From Phylloscopus collybita (Eukaryota; Chordata; Aves; Passeriformes; Phylloscopidae): a DNA stretch of 64,000 bases. Shown piece by piece: positions 24,601-33,897 of the stretch. Every line of letters begins with the position of its first letter. Position 1 is the stretch's first letter. The notes under the pieces were generated by a model. The model was not told the origin of the DNA. It made no database searches and saw nothing but the letters and a program-made list of their open reading frames with translations. The position numbers were made by a program, and so were the translations under genes. Location of the stretch: NCBI GenBank assembly GCA_027886175.1, contig JAJNNQ010000129.1:3596001-3660000 (forward strand), in the 5' to 3' direction.

Positions 24601-27600
24601 GTTGATCTATTACAGTACCAAGGTACTTCCACACAAAAACAGCCAGTGAGACAGCTGCACCTGGAATGCTCTTCTGCACAATATTGCTGTGTTCCTCTCT
24701 GAACACTGCTACATAGCCAAGAATCTGTTGGGCCCTCCTGAGCTTTCACACTCTCATCTCAGGCATTCCTAAGTCCCTCAGAGTTCAGAAGGGTTGTTTC
24801 AGTGGAAAATGCAGGAATCCACACAAAAGGAAAAGCAGCACCTTCACAGAGAGTTCCATAGGATGTGTTACTGGCAGGGACCACCAGGTCACTGTGAGCT
24901 GGTTGGGAGGGAGAGCAGGACTGATGGATGCTGCTTACAAGGCAGAACAGAAGCACAAAAAGCAGCTGGGTCTGCAGAAACAGATTCAAATTAAATCTAG
25001 GCTTTATAAAGAAGTTGTAGTGCTATGTATCAAGATCCAGAGTTAAATGTTTGAGATAATGCTCAGAAATACCTGTAATTACAAGTAACTAGCTAAATTT
25101 GAAAACTTAAGTGCATTCATCTTCACTGTAAATTTTCTCATGGACAGATGGATAGATCTGCCACATCTGCCATATCTGTGGATATAAGATGCCACTAAAG
25201 TATTTGTATTTTCTTACTCTTACTTCTTAATTGCATGCCATTAGCTAATGCATCTTCTGCATGTGAGGGTGGGGACTGTCATACTGGCAATATTTTTTAT
25301 TCAATTGACTTGTAAAAAATCAGTAATCATTTCATCCATCTTTTATGGTAACTTGGTAGAAGTACCCATCAACAGTTGACTGGTACTACAGAAAATAAAA
25401 TTGTTGTGGAAAGGAAAAGGATTGGTTTTTAAGTAAGAAATTGTAATAATTAATATCTCCTATCCTACATTATAAGGTATTTCAATACATTTCCATCTCA
25501 GATATTTTAGAAAAATGTGAATAAATGAATTTGTTTGACCACTCAATTGCAGAACTTTTAAACAAGTTTGTGCTACAAATTAGCATGAAGAAAACCTCAA
25601 ATTAATATATTGAAAAAAAAATAAATCTCTAAGCAGCCTATTCCAGCAGAAGCCTAAAATATAACAGAAATATAAAACAGAATTGAGGAGGGAGCCTCAC
25701 GGGGTCTCTGAGTGTTGGGGGTTAGATTTCTTTCTTTGTTACTTGCAAAAAAATTCCCATAAGTTGCTAGAAAACTAACTACTGGGTATTTATGGGTACT
25801 AAAGCAAAAAAAACCAAAAGAAATGGCCAGAGGAGAGGAGTGTAGCACCTGACTACACTTCTTTTGTCTCTGGGAGTTTCTCTGGGAGGGGGAAGATACC
25901 GCGGGTTTGGGGGCAGGTAAAGGACGGGGCTGGGGGCAGCTGCTCGCTCTCACTCTCGGCATGGGAAGGAGCAGGGTCAAGCTCTTGCTGACTGCGGGGA
26001 GATTTCGGTGTCACCACTGGAGCCCAGTCCTAGGGACCTTCCACCTTCTGCTCGTGTGCCCAGGAGTTCTGAGCTGGCTTTTCTCCCTTCCCTGCGGGAG
26101 CTGCTATCCCAGCCCACCGCTCCTTGTGCGCTGCCCTGGGTCTGTGCTGCGCTGTAGCCCCGCACCCCCTGCCCTGCCCTGCCCTGCCCTGCCCGAAGGT
26201 CCCGCACTTCCAGCTGCCACCACAGAGCTTCTGATCCATCTCATCCACCAGCCCGGGATCCCTGCTCAGCCCTGCACTGCCAGCTTGGTGCTCCTCAGAG
26301 TCCTGCAGGGTTTTCTGAAGCGAAGTCTCTCCTCCATCCCTTGCCATCTCGGCCAAGAAGGCTGTCACGCTGTTCCTCGCTCTGTTTTTGTTGTTAATGC
26401 CATAATTGTTGTTGTTTGTTTGCCTGGTACATGTAAAGAGCTGTTATTCCCATCCTCATGCCTTTGTCCGAGAGCCCCTTCATTTCAAAATTATAATAAT
26501 TTGGAGGGAGGGACTTTGCATTCTCCATTCCAAGGGAGGCTTCTGCCTTCCCTAGCACGTATCTGTCTTTCCAAACCAAGACACCGAGGTACAGGTCTAG
26601 CACTTAAATGCTGATTCTATAGCTGAGCAGAAGACCAGGCCCTACTTGTGCCCATCAGTCCAAGCTGTCCAGCATGGCCTCCTCAAAGCAGATGGGGTTT
26701 CCCCTGCATTTCATTTACATCAGAGATGCCCTGAGCTACCTCCTGTCAGTGGACACTGCCTAGGACTGCACTTTACTCTAGGCAGCTTTCAGCAGCCGTT
26801 CATGGTGCTTCTCAAGCCTCAGTGGAACTTGGTTAAGATGCAAATTTGGTTAGGATGTTCTGGCCACCACCCAAACCCATTGAGCGTGCAGCACTTCTGG
26901 AGATTGGAGAGCCAGCTCCCATAAAGGGAGCAGTAACAGCAGCGAAAGTCCAAGGATGCCAGGTGAGCTGGTACATGTGAAAGGGTGAGGAAGAACCCCC
27001 TGGGTGTTCTGGCTCAGATTACAGATCCACCTAACCCAGCATGGTCTCCTGACAGTGGCCAAAAGCAGCCACTGAGGGGAGGGTATAAGAACAGTGAACA
27101 CAGACATGTGTGTATATTCACTTATTGCTCTGGAGTGTGTAACCATTCTCTTTAACTTCTTTCCAAGGTGTGAAGCAGCACTTAAAAATAGTTCTAAAAA
27201 TGTGAAATCACTGTTCTTAAAATCATGATTTATAAACTACCTCTCCCTTTAAGGATTTCATGATCACAGTGCCATTACCATTATTTTCCAGTAGATTAGA
27301 CTGTATGGTTCCTTGTTAACATTTATTTTGAAAATGCTAATCTTTATTTATGTCATCTTTATTTTGAAACTATTGGTTTGTGTTTCCATTCAAAATATAT
27401 TTCCTTTAAGAACAATTCTCTTTCTACCTTCTTCTGATCGACTTTAGTGGTCACATTTTGTCACAGTCCTGTGACAAAACAAAACCTCTTCAAACAGAAG
27501 GAACAGCTACATCTATTTTAAACTTTGCCCATAATGGTGTGCCCAAATCTGGAATTTTCACCACTAATACTTGGATACAAGTGGGTTTTTTTGACTGGTT

Positions 27601-30600
27601 CCCCAGAAGTGAGTAGCACATTTTCTTTTCTGTTCAGTGCTGTCCTTACACACATGTAGATACAGACACCATAGCTTATAGCTGGCATACAGAACACAAA
27701 CTTCCAGTGTCTGGGGTAGATGTGCAACTCTACCAGGAGCAAGTGGAGGAAATGTTTAGCAGTCCTGAGGGAGTAGTATGATAATGTGCATTACAGGGAT
27801 TGAAAATATCCTTTGACAATTATTAGTGCCTTTTCAAGTTCCAGACTTAGGAATTATATAGGATTCCTGTGCTACTGAAGGGAGAATTTTTTAAAATTCT
27901 ACCTACAATATGGTTTGTTCTACTGTTGTTCTCAAGAACTGCAGCTGGTGATGGTTGAAAGTGCTCACATTATCAGGAGAGAAGGTTCATGCAGTTGTAT
28001 GGCTACAGGCACAAATTTGGTATATGAATGTACAAGTTGCCTTTTAGGTGTGTAATTCATGTAGGCAACTGTGTACTTTGGGACATGAGTCATGGCCCTT
28101 ACTCATGTCTTTTTATATACCTACCCCATGCCTCTTCCTTATATTGTAGCCTTGTTTTAGCATGTTAGCCTTAGCAGATACAAATAAGCATTAAAGAGAA
28201 TACCCATCTTCTAGAATTTGATTTCATTTTCAGCAGCATCTTTTCAGAACATTAAAATGACTTGCATAGTTCAGTGATATTAGATTTTTGTGTCCACTTA
28301 AGTGTGTTTCCTTACTGAAGTGGCACATTGAGCAAAACACATTACACCAAATGCTGTGATTTAATTGCTATTAAGGTAGAACTCATTGTCTTACAGATCA
28401 GCTTTTCCTATTAAACTGTTGTGCTTGTGCAGAGTTAAGTCTGTATCACATGCCTTTGTGAAGCACAATCTAATTTTCCTATAAGCAAATTTAAAAACAC
28501 CATGTAAGCTAATTTTTACATTTCTTTCATTAGTACACAAGTATCATATTCCTTTAGAGGACTCAAACCGTGAAGCAGGATTGAGTTAATTGTTTTCTTT
28601 GCAGTTATTTTTTCCTTTGGTTAGTCCCAAATTTGTAGCATCAGTGATTTAAAATTTCAGCAATAAACTCCTGCTTCAAACCTGTGTTCAGTTCTCTATG
28701 CAGTGTGTTCTGTAGTCACTCTTTTCAGCATAATGTTGAAGTATTTTGAGATTAAGCTGGGAAAAAGAGCATGTTCTATGAACACTGTCTCTTTGTAATG
28801 CTTACAAATCAAAACCAATGGTCTCCTTTGAAGTTCAGCTTCATGGAAAACTTTGGTGCGGCCATATCTACTCCTTCCTTGTTAACATTTGATTTGATAC
28901 TGACCGTGTATAACCACGCTGTACGTGGTGGCAATGAAATGTCAGTTCCAGGGGGAGTTCTGACATTGAGATACGTGGCATGACTGAAGTAGCAATACTC
29001 TGTCACTGACATTTCATTCCTGCCATGGATTGCAACGATAGCTTCCTCATGCAAGGGAGGTTCACATTAAGCACAGGCAGTGTCATCCCCTGTGCCAAAT
29101 TCATCCTAGATCTTAATCCATTGACTTGACTGGAGCTGAATGTAAGAGAAGTTTGGCTCTAGACTTGGAACACTAAAACAGAGAAATGCTTTCATTTGGT
29201 GGCCTGGAAGAAAAGTCTTAATTAATCTTGCAGGGTTTCAGAGTTTCGAAAAATCTGTGATTAGGTGCAGGTCTTGTCTCCTTAAACAAAGCAGCATAAA
29301 ATGCAGCTTTTAAGCTTTGTATTCCTATGTTAAAGAATGTTTTCATGGAAACCTTATGACATACAGCCTGTTTTTAGAACATTAAATCCTCATGACACTT
29401 CCAGGATAGCTGTGTATGCCAAGCCATGCAATGTGATTCATCAGTAAAATTAACCTAGGAGTGATGTGCCAAACAGTTTGGAAAAATGTAGAGGCCTCTG
29501 AACTTGAGGGAAAAAGGAGTGCTCTCCTCACAGAGGGGAATAAATGTCACACCTACCATTACTCATAGAGAGGCAGAGCTGTAGAAGGGAGCATGAGAAG
29601 GAGGTCATCAAGCACTTTGGAAATACACTACACATCTCTCTCAAAGGCTTTTCTAAGCTGCAGTACAGTCAGAGTAAAGCCATCAGCAGTAATTGTAGAA
29701 GTGCTGTTTAATTGTGAGCTTATGGTTTGAGCTCGCAGGAGGCACACATCCTGTGGTATCAGTCTTTGTCTCTCCTGTGACTCTGCCTTCAGCTGATGGT
29801 ACTGACAAATGGCTGACTTCTCACACAAATTTCTAGATAGGTTGGCCAAATGAGCTTCCTTTGAATTGTAGGCTTGTTCCATTGAGGCCGAGTTACCTTA
29901 AAAAAACAATCAGGCAGGGTCCTTCTGTATTCAGCCAAGAGGAATTAACTTTCTATATACCAGTGTTTCTAATCAGTTCCCCATTTCTTCTCTTCCTCCA
30001 CCATCGAGTTCTGTGTCCCTCAGGGAGCCCTTGTGCTTGATAGTTACCCACCACACCTGTAATGCTTTGTCATTGCCATGGTTTGGTAATTTGATAAATA
30101 ATCAAAGTGGGATTTTGACCCTGATCCATCACGAATGGCATTTACACCATCTTTTACATCAATTTGGTTTAGTACTATCTTGCTTTCAGACGTGATAGCT
30201 GCCCTTCATACCTTCCAGTCCTTCCTATACCTGTGATACCTATAGCTGTGATCAGCTTCTTTCTAAATATTCTCTCTCTAATTTCTCTCTTCTAATCCCC
30301 ATTACATCAGTTTAACCATCAGACTGCTCCTAGTGTTGACTGATTAACTACGTTACAGAGCTTGCTGAATCCTGTCCTTGTTTCACAATGTTCTGGGTTC
30401 CCACGGTGTGACTGCCACTTTGTAATTGTTCTGATATATACATTGTAAGTCGCTTGGGATCCCTTGCTGTGGTTAAGAAGTCACAGGTGATTAAGCTTTC
30501 TTTCATCAGTTGCCACCTTGCCAGTGGGTCCTTTCCTGGGACTGCTGGATTTTCAATTTCATTTACCTATCTATTAGAATCCTTGTGTCCTTGCCCAGCT

Positions 30601-33194
30601 CCACAGACACTGAACTAACTCACCATAAACCTTGGGAAACTCTTACCTCCAAGCAAGACATCTGGCAGTTCTGAGCCCAGGTCTGCTCACACAGGAGGCC
30701 AACAAGATGCCTCCTTCACTCTTTGGGAAGCTTTGCACAGCAGATCAAAGATAAGCTCTATTTTTAGGGGGAAGAATGCTGCATTCTTCTGGTCCCCATG
30801 ATTAATGGTACACAAATCCCAAAGTACATTCTGTTTTCTGGTTTCCTTGTGCTGTAGCAGTGACTAACAAGGCCACAATCACTGGAAGCCTGTGAATATT
30901 ATCACTCAGTCAAGTGATGATTTTTACACCCTCTTTTAGTGTTCCTTCTGCACATTGGTGGAGTTGAAAGAATCTTGGATGAACATGACAAAGTTTTGTT
31001 AATAAATAACTATGATCAGGAAACTGTGGAAGGAGCTAACATTCCCAGCTTTCTCCTTAGTATAGCATGTATGTACACACACAAACCTAAGGGAAAGAGA
31101 GGTCAGAGTTCCTCCCTTGTGATTTATCTTTTACAATTTAGTTTAAGTTGTGAAAATTGAAAGCTGAGCCTGATCTTTTTCTTGAGCTTTAATTGCTTGG
31201 GACTAACTTTCTCTAGGGGACTTCTTTCTCCCTGTCCCTAATTTCCTATATCTAATGGATGCTTATTCTACAGAAGTGTAGTAGCTCCTGTACTGAATGA
31301 CATTCATATGCTACCTGCTTGTTTAATTAATCAAAATTAACAAAATCAAATGCTGAAATAGAAATTTCAATTAAAAAGCCTCGGTTTTGTTGGGGCAAAA
31401 ATGGACCCAAGTTACAAAGATATCCATTTGTGTAGAACCCAGTGGTTCCTGAATTGGGTGTAGAGGCATTCTGGACATCCCTGGATATCTGTGGGATCAG
31501 CCATCGTTCCTGGCTTCTCCAATCTGCCCTTGTGAGGCTTCGGTGACTCTGTAGCGTCACCTTCTAATTCTGGTGATTGTTAAACACCTAAACTTGGATG
31601 ACACGAACACCTTGTCACTTTTATGTTTGTCAACAGCACAAACATGACTGCTGGTATAAGGACAGTGCTGTGGCTTTCTGGAGAAACACCAAAATTGAGC
31701 ATTGTGTGTTGGAGTTCAGTCTGTGAACAAGCCATTCAGTGTTCACCTGTTCTGAATATGAAGAAAGCCAGATTGAGTTTGTGTCCAGGCCCACATGATT
31801 GCACTTGTTGTCTTTGCATTATACATGATTAAATGGGGGAAAAATAAATTCTCACTTCCAGGGATCCTACTGACATTTTTATTATCCAAAGGATTTATGA
31901 AGGCAAATGCCTGGAGAAATAAGCAAGAGAAATGTTCAGAGTCTTGCTTTATAAGCAAGGGATGTGTTCAGAGAGTGTGTTGCTAATATCTAAGGGACGA
32001 TACTTCCTGTTTGTTTTCTTTTTAAAAAAAACCCTGAATCTCTGGCACTGTTTTCTCTTTTAGTCAAACTCCTCTACAATAGAACATTTGTAATGACATA
32101 AGCTCCAGCAAGGGAATGCCTCAAAACTGTTAATTAAAGCAGTGAGTTTAGACTGAAACATAGTAGAAATAACATTCTTCCCAAACAAGGTATTTCCCGC
32201 CTGCACACGCCTACCAGTACAGAAATACAAAATGACAAGTGCAGAATATGTTTACCTGACTTCAGGTGCTGGGATTCCTACCACAATGCAGTCCAATTGC
32301 ACTTTGGATCCTTCAGGAACTTCCCTGCTCTTCAGTTTTTGAGTAAAGCGTGGTGGTTGTCCAATGGGCTCATCAGAATATACAGATGCAGATTCTGACT
32401 CTGTTTTCGGCTCTGCATTTGTTAATGGACTGATAGATTCCAGGTTTGCTGCCTGTTGATCATCTGTTTGTTCAAAAGTTTTCCCTGCTTTGTCTTCCAA
32501 GTCTTGAGGTGTCAGAATGGAAAGCCTTTCTCTGTTTTCTGAGGTGACAGACAGGCCCGAGCTACCTTTTTGAGCAGACTTGTTCTTAGAATCAATTTTG
32601 CTCTTGTAGTTTTTGCATGTTCGAGGTCGTATTCTTTCAGAGTTGTGAGCTTTGAAAAGTGATGAGAGCTCCTCAATGAAATCTGCCGCCTTGTTTAGGA
32701 ATTCCTTTTTGGATTCTGATTCAGAAGGGAGGTGGTGTTTCTTTAGATCTTGAGAGCTGCCTTTGGACCCCTTTGTATTTCTGACATGTTCCTGGCAAAA
32801 GCTGGAGTGCAGGCCGTTGTCTGATGTTTTCAAAGCTGTGGAATGGGCCATTTGTTTGTGTTTTCCCGTGTTGTTCAGCTGATCTGGGGGGCACTGTGAA
32901 TGTGCCTGAAGCTCATCCTGTTTAGTTTCCAGTGGATTCTGATCAATAGCTTGTCTTGCCAGGTTTACACTTTCATCAAGCTCTTCTTGGCTCAAAAAGG
33001 CAGAGAGATCTGGGAGGTCATCTTGGGCAGCTACCTCATCTGAATCACCAGAAGCATTGCCATAGTGGAAATTATGAGAAACTGCCTCTGATCTGCTTCT
33101 TTCACTCTTCCCTTGATGCTTAGTTTCTGCTAAATAACTCTCTCTCAGAAGCTGAGATATTGAGGTTGAGGTTTCTAAACTGTCGTCTTGCATG
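9488..33194 (-). CDS. MYPN: MYPN, myopalladin: gene-level entry, 11 coding exons, 3' part missing
   Basis: Joined coding sequence on the minus strand: 33193-32256, 24175-24000, 22506-22455, 20345-20198, 18481-18410, 18195-18054, 17491-17468, 15477-15361, 14919-14550, 12519-11932, 9635-9488. All introns have GT-AG ends and every junction phase is compatible, giving 925 continuous codons from the ATG. Myopalladin is a striated-muscle Ig-domain scaffold at the Z-disc and I-band; the family is known to bind alpha-actinin, the nebulin SH3 domain and the CARP/ANKRD1 co-regulator. Recognition rests on the N-terminal start MQDDSLETSTSISQLLRES, the DLPDLSAFLSQEELDESV block, the first Ig domain with WYCEGKELENSPDI, the second with KVEWYREGTLI, and the KEPPPVLAKPKL and DLERKL motifs. 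Human MYPN is about 1,320 residues, so three C-terminal Ig domains are outside the window to the left. Palladin (PALLD) is the only close alternative; the N-terminal region and linkers fit MYPN better. Confidence 0.95.
9636..11931 (-). other. MYPN: MYPN intron 11
   Basis: 2.3 kb between exons 11 and 12. No repeat, RNA gene or extra exon was recognised. The short open frames here have no family resemblance and no suitable splice sites. Confidence 0.85.
11932..12519 (-). CDS. MYPN: MYPN exon 11: Gln-rich helix plus long Ser/Pro/Thr region
   Basis: A 588-nt exon encoding the end of L680, residues 681-875, and two bases of T876. It opens with DQSQLKQLHNQVLLEQQQ (681-698), a family-conserved amphipathic glutamine-rich helix. 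The rest is low-complexity Ser/Thr/Pro/Ala sequence with short conserved islands: NPVAFLSAVLPSLP and NAMGLPR near the 3' end. The acceptor is GTGCAG and the donor is GTAAGT. GC content is clearly higher than in the surrounding introns. Confidence 0.94.
12520..14549 (-). other. MYPN: MYPN intron 10
   Basis: 2.0 kb between exons 10 and 11. It contains a very AT-rich patch of TATTAT-type sequence at about 12680-12725; nothing else was recognised. Confidence 0.85.
14550..14919 (-). CDS. MYPN: MYPN exon 10: disordered region ending in KEPPPVLAKPKL
   Basis: A 370-nt exon encoding A557-K679 plus two bases of L680. The acceptor is CTTTCAG and the donor is GTAAGT. It is rich in Ser/Pro/Glu, with a conserved patch LRVHFKLPEDEKGS near the middle and KEPPPVLAKPKL at the end, the latter shared with both mammalian MYPN and palladin. 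The proline-rich middle of myopalladin is where nebulin-SH3 binding has been reported; which prolines act here cannot be told from sequence. The opposite-strand open frame here is a shadow. Confidence 0.93.
14920..15360 (-). other. MYPN: MYPN intron 9
   Basis: A short 441-nt intron between exons 9 and 10; nothing further was recognised in it. Confidence 0.85.
15361..15477 (-). CDS. MYPN: MYPN exon 9: end of Ig domain 2
   Basis: A 117-nt exon (2 + 38 codons + 1) encoding E518-K556 plus one base of A557. It begins EEICTLVIAEVFSEDSG, then SFTC with the second core cysteine C538, then TASNKYGTVSSIARLTVK. This closes the second Ig domain. The acceptor is TTTGCAG and the donor is GTAAGA. Two extra bases (AG) at the 5' end could form an alternative acceptor, but phase requires the upstream AG. 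Confidence 0.93.
15478..17467 (-). other. MYPN: MYPN intron 8
   Basis: 2.0 kb upstream of exon 9 and downstream of the microexon. No repeat or exon-like unit was recognised. Confidence 0.85.
17468..17491 (-). CDS. MYPN: MYPN exon 8: 24-nt microexon
   Basis: The polypyrimidine-rich acceptor CTTCCCTTTAG is followed by 24 bases encoding the end of K510, then PRSMAEP (511-517), and the first base of E518; the donor is GTGAGG. The peptide matches the human KKPRSMAEPEE segment in the loop between Ig2 strands, and only this exon joins exons 7 and 9 with correct phase (2 + 21 + 1 bases). Length divisible by three means it could be skipped without a frameshift. Confidence 0.9.
17492..18053 (-). other. 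MYPN: MYPN intron 7
   Basis: 562 nt between exon 7 and the 24-nt exon 8. It ends in a strong pyrimidine tract (CTGCTCTTCTTCCCTTTAG), which may help recognition of the very small exon. Confidence 0.85.
18054..18195 (-). CDS. MYPN: MYPN exon 7: core of Ig domain 2
   Basis: A 142-nt exon encoding residues 463-509 plus one base of K510. It starts MLQDISASEGQLVVFECRV with core C479, followed by GAPSPKVEWYREGT with core W491 and the strand DSPDFRILQK. The acceptor is CTATTAG and the donor is GTATGT. Strong agreement with mammalian MYPN. The initial ATG is an internal methionine, not a start. Confidence 0.94.
18309..18334. repeat. 26-base T homopolymer in the 214-nt MYPN intron 6
   Basis: An uninterrupted run of 26 T on the plus strand (A on the transcribed sense strand of MYPN) lies 75 bases past the exon 6 donor and about 115 bases before the exon 7 acceptor. 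Such tracts commonly vary in length and are prone to sequencing error. Confidence 0.9.
18410..18481 (-). CDS. MYPN: MYPN exon 6: conserved QSPTNYLQGLDG lead-in to Ig domain 2
   Basis: A 72-nt, phase-0 exon encoding residues 439-462, starting AQSPTNYLQGLDGRPIIAAP and ending VFTK. This block is nearly identical to mammalian myopalladin. PIIAAPVFTK is the A strand of the second Ig domain. The acceptor is CTGCAG and the donor is GTAATT. The following intron is only 214 nt and contains a 26-base homopolymer. Confidence 0.93.
18482..20197 (-). other. MYPN: MYPN intron 5, with minisatellite
   Basis: 1.7 kb between exons 5 and 6. The right-hand part is occupied by the 41-bp tandem array listed separately. 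The rest is unremarkable AT-rich intron. Confidence 0.85.
19673..19978. repeat. 41-bp minisatellite, seven copies plus a partial eighth
   Basis: The unit starts GAGCTGCTGGAATGCACCAG, continues with GATGGATCC and a variable few bases, and ends in a C7 run and T. Copies start at 19673, 19714, 19755, 19796, 19837, 19878, 19919 and 19960, an exact 41-base step. Copies differ mainly at the words CCTGTGC, ACCATGC, CCCGTGT and CCCATGC. Because 41 is not a multiple of three and the unit lacks stops on the minus strand, all three minus frames stay open, creating false protein predictions. It lies in MYPN intron 5. Confidence 0.95.
20198..20345 (-). CDS. MYPN: MYPN exon 5: variable Pro/Val/Thr linker
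   Basis: A 148-nt exon with a TTTCACAG acceptor and a GTAGGG donor. It encodes H389 (split) and residues 390-438, beginning KPKPANTSVNAASPAV and ending TPVNQ. Composition is proline, valine, threonine and serine with no folded-domain pattern, so it is predicted to be a disordered spacer between Ig1 and Ig2. Sequence similarity to mammalian myopalladin is low here, so the call rests on position, phase on both sides and clean splice sites. A 41-bp minisatellite lies about 0.2 kb downstream in the next intron. Confidence 0.88.
20346..22454 (-). other. MYPN: MYPN intron 4
   Basis: 2.1 kb between exons 4 and 5. It contains four diverged copies of an 8-bp GATGTTGT unit at about 21687-21718 and a short direct duplication of CTTAAATGTAAATA near 22003-22034. 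Nothing else was recognised. Confidence 0.85.
22455..22506 (-). CDS. MYPN: MYPN exon 4: short acidic linker exon
   Basis: A 52-nt exon bounded by a TTTCATAG acceptor and a GTAAGTT donor. It encodes G372 and then ISSSDSEGEIIKDEMD (373-388) plus two bases of H389. The serine/acidic stretch directly follows Ig domain 1, as in mammalian myopalladin. It is too short for any ORF-length filter and was found by reading the splice signals and phase. Phase in and phase out both agree with exons 3 and 5. Confidence 0.9.
22507..23999 (-). other. MYPN: MYPN intron 3
   Basis: 1.5 kb between exons 3 and 4. No exon, repeat family or RNA gene was recognised. Confidence 0.85.
24000..24175 (-). CDS. MYPN: MYPN exon 3: second half of Ig domain 1
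   Basis: This 176-nt exon encodes residues 313-372 (both end codons split). The acceptor is TTGCAG and the donor is GTAAGG. It carries the core Ig tryptophan W314, the motif EEDTGRYSC with the second core cysteine C353, and the closing strand YGTDSTSAEIYIE. Paired with C302 and exon 2 this completes an I-set domain with all hallmark residues intact. Exon length and phase fit the family layout. The preceding intron (24176-32255, 8.1 kb) is the largest fully contained in the coding part. Confidence 0.95.
25880..26350. other. GC-rich segment in MYPN intron 2
   Basis: A local rise in GC with some CpG, including a (CTGCC)n run near 26169-26195. Long open frames occur on both strands, as expected where stop codons are rare. 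No splice structure or family resemblance was seen. It may be a small regulatory island or simply biased sequence. Confidence 0.4.
28933..29018. repeat. Inverted repeat with 14-bp perfect arms
   Basis: Left arm AATGAAATGTCAGT (28933-28946) and right arm ACTGACATTTCATT (29005-29018) are exact reverse complements, separated by 58 bases. Outside the arms the pairing continues with TGGC/GCCA after a three-base bulge. It lies in MYPN intron 2. Possible origins are a small palindromic transposon, a local inverted duplication, or an RNA hairpin. Confidence 0.85.
29628..29896 (-). other. Candidate unrecognised exon or old gene fragment inside MYPN intron 2
   Basis: An open frame of about 90 codons lies directly behind an acceptor-like sequence (TTGTTTTTTTAAG, AG at 29898-29897) and runs to TAG at 29630-29628. 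The peptide (NSASMEQAYNSKEAHL..., then KAESQERQRLIPQD..., ending LQLRKAFERDV) is Gln/Glu/Lys/Leu-rich, somewhat helix-like, and not a low-complexity artefact. I do not recognise the family. It could be a terminal alternative exon, a decayed gene fragment, or chance. No donor is needed if terminal, but no minus-strand AATAAA was noticed just downstream, which counts against a terminal exon. Confidence 0.2.
32256..33194 (-). CDS. MYPN: MYPN exon 2: first coding exon, ATG at 33193
   Basis: The exon opens one base before the ATG, after a pyrimidine-rich acceptor ending GACAG, and ends in a GTAAAC donor. It encodes residues 1-312 plus two bases of R313. Visible parts: acidic/serine N terminus; conserved block DLPDLSAFLSQEELDESVNL (59-78); a second conserved helix-like block FLNKAADFIEELSSLF (165-180) followed by a basic stretch (KIRPR-type residues, about 187-204); and the start of the first I-set Ig domain from PPRFTQKL (280) through C302. 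In this family the N-terminal region before Ig1 is the reported CARP/ANKRD1-binding part. The ATG is chosen because an acceptor immediately precedes it and the protein then matches the family N terminus; the ten in-frame codons upstream are intron. Confidence 0.95.
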
Positions 33195-33831
33195 CTGTCA
33201 ACAGAAAGGACAAATAGGACCACACCTTATCGATAGCAATTTTTTTTTGATTGAACACAACGACAGGCTTCTGAAAAGCAGAACACAACATTTTTCAACT
33301 GCATCTGTGTGCTGAATGCTTGGAAGTACTTGAAGCATAAGGGTAGCCTTGTGTTCAAGGCCTGCTTCTGCACATCCTGCCAGACCTGTTGCCTTTACCC
33401 AGTAAAGCTCATCTTTCATCACTTTCTACTGTCAGTAGCCTCACATAAGGTAACTGCAAGTGTGGTATTTTCTACCCTGTTCAAGGCAAAACTTCAACTA
33501 GAGAGCTTTTAACTGAGTTTCAATGTCAAATCTTCATCATTGCTGATGTGTGTTTCTTAGCTAAGAAACCATCTCATCAGATAGATTAAGTGTTGGATGT
33601 TTCAGGGACTGAATGTTGTCGGGAGTATCAGTACTTTAGAGTGAAGTAAATTTAGCTTGAAAAGCACTGAAGTAGTAAGTAAATGAACCCTCAAAATCAT
33701 AAGAAGGATGTGAGGAGGAAGGAGAACGAACTAAAATATTCTATAATGACAATTTTTCATGCCTTATAGGAAGCCATAATGGTGCAAAATGTTCCATGGC
33801 TTCTTAAATCCAATGTTATTTCTAATAAGCT

Positions 33832-33897
33832 ATTTAAAGTAAGTAGAGAACCATGTAATTATTTATTTAAAGTAAGTAGAGAACCGTGTCATTATTT
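33832..33897. repeat. 33-bp tandem duplication upstream of the MYPN ATG exon
   Basis: Two adjacent copies, starting ATTTAAAGTAAGTAGAGAAC at 33832 and 33865, differ at two positions. It lies about 640 bases 5' of exon 2, so within MYPN intron 1. Confidence 0.9.

Larger units (their letters stand above)
24176..32255 (-). other. MYPN: MYPN intron 2
   Basis: 8.1 kb between exons 2 and 3. It holds a GC-rich island-like stretch at about 25.88-26.35 kb with four CTGCC pentamers, an inverted repeat at 28933-29018, and an unexplained open frame at 29628-29896. Each is listed separately. The remainder is plain AT-rich intron. Confidence 0.85.

Noticed and set aside
25907..26614. Plus-strand open frame of 235 codons
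   Set aside because: It lies in GC-rich sequence with CTGCC pentamers, has open frames on the other strand too, and has no recognisable domain or splice context. More likely compositional.
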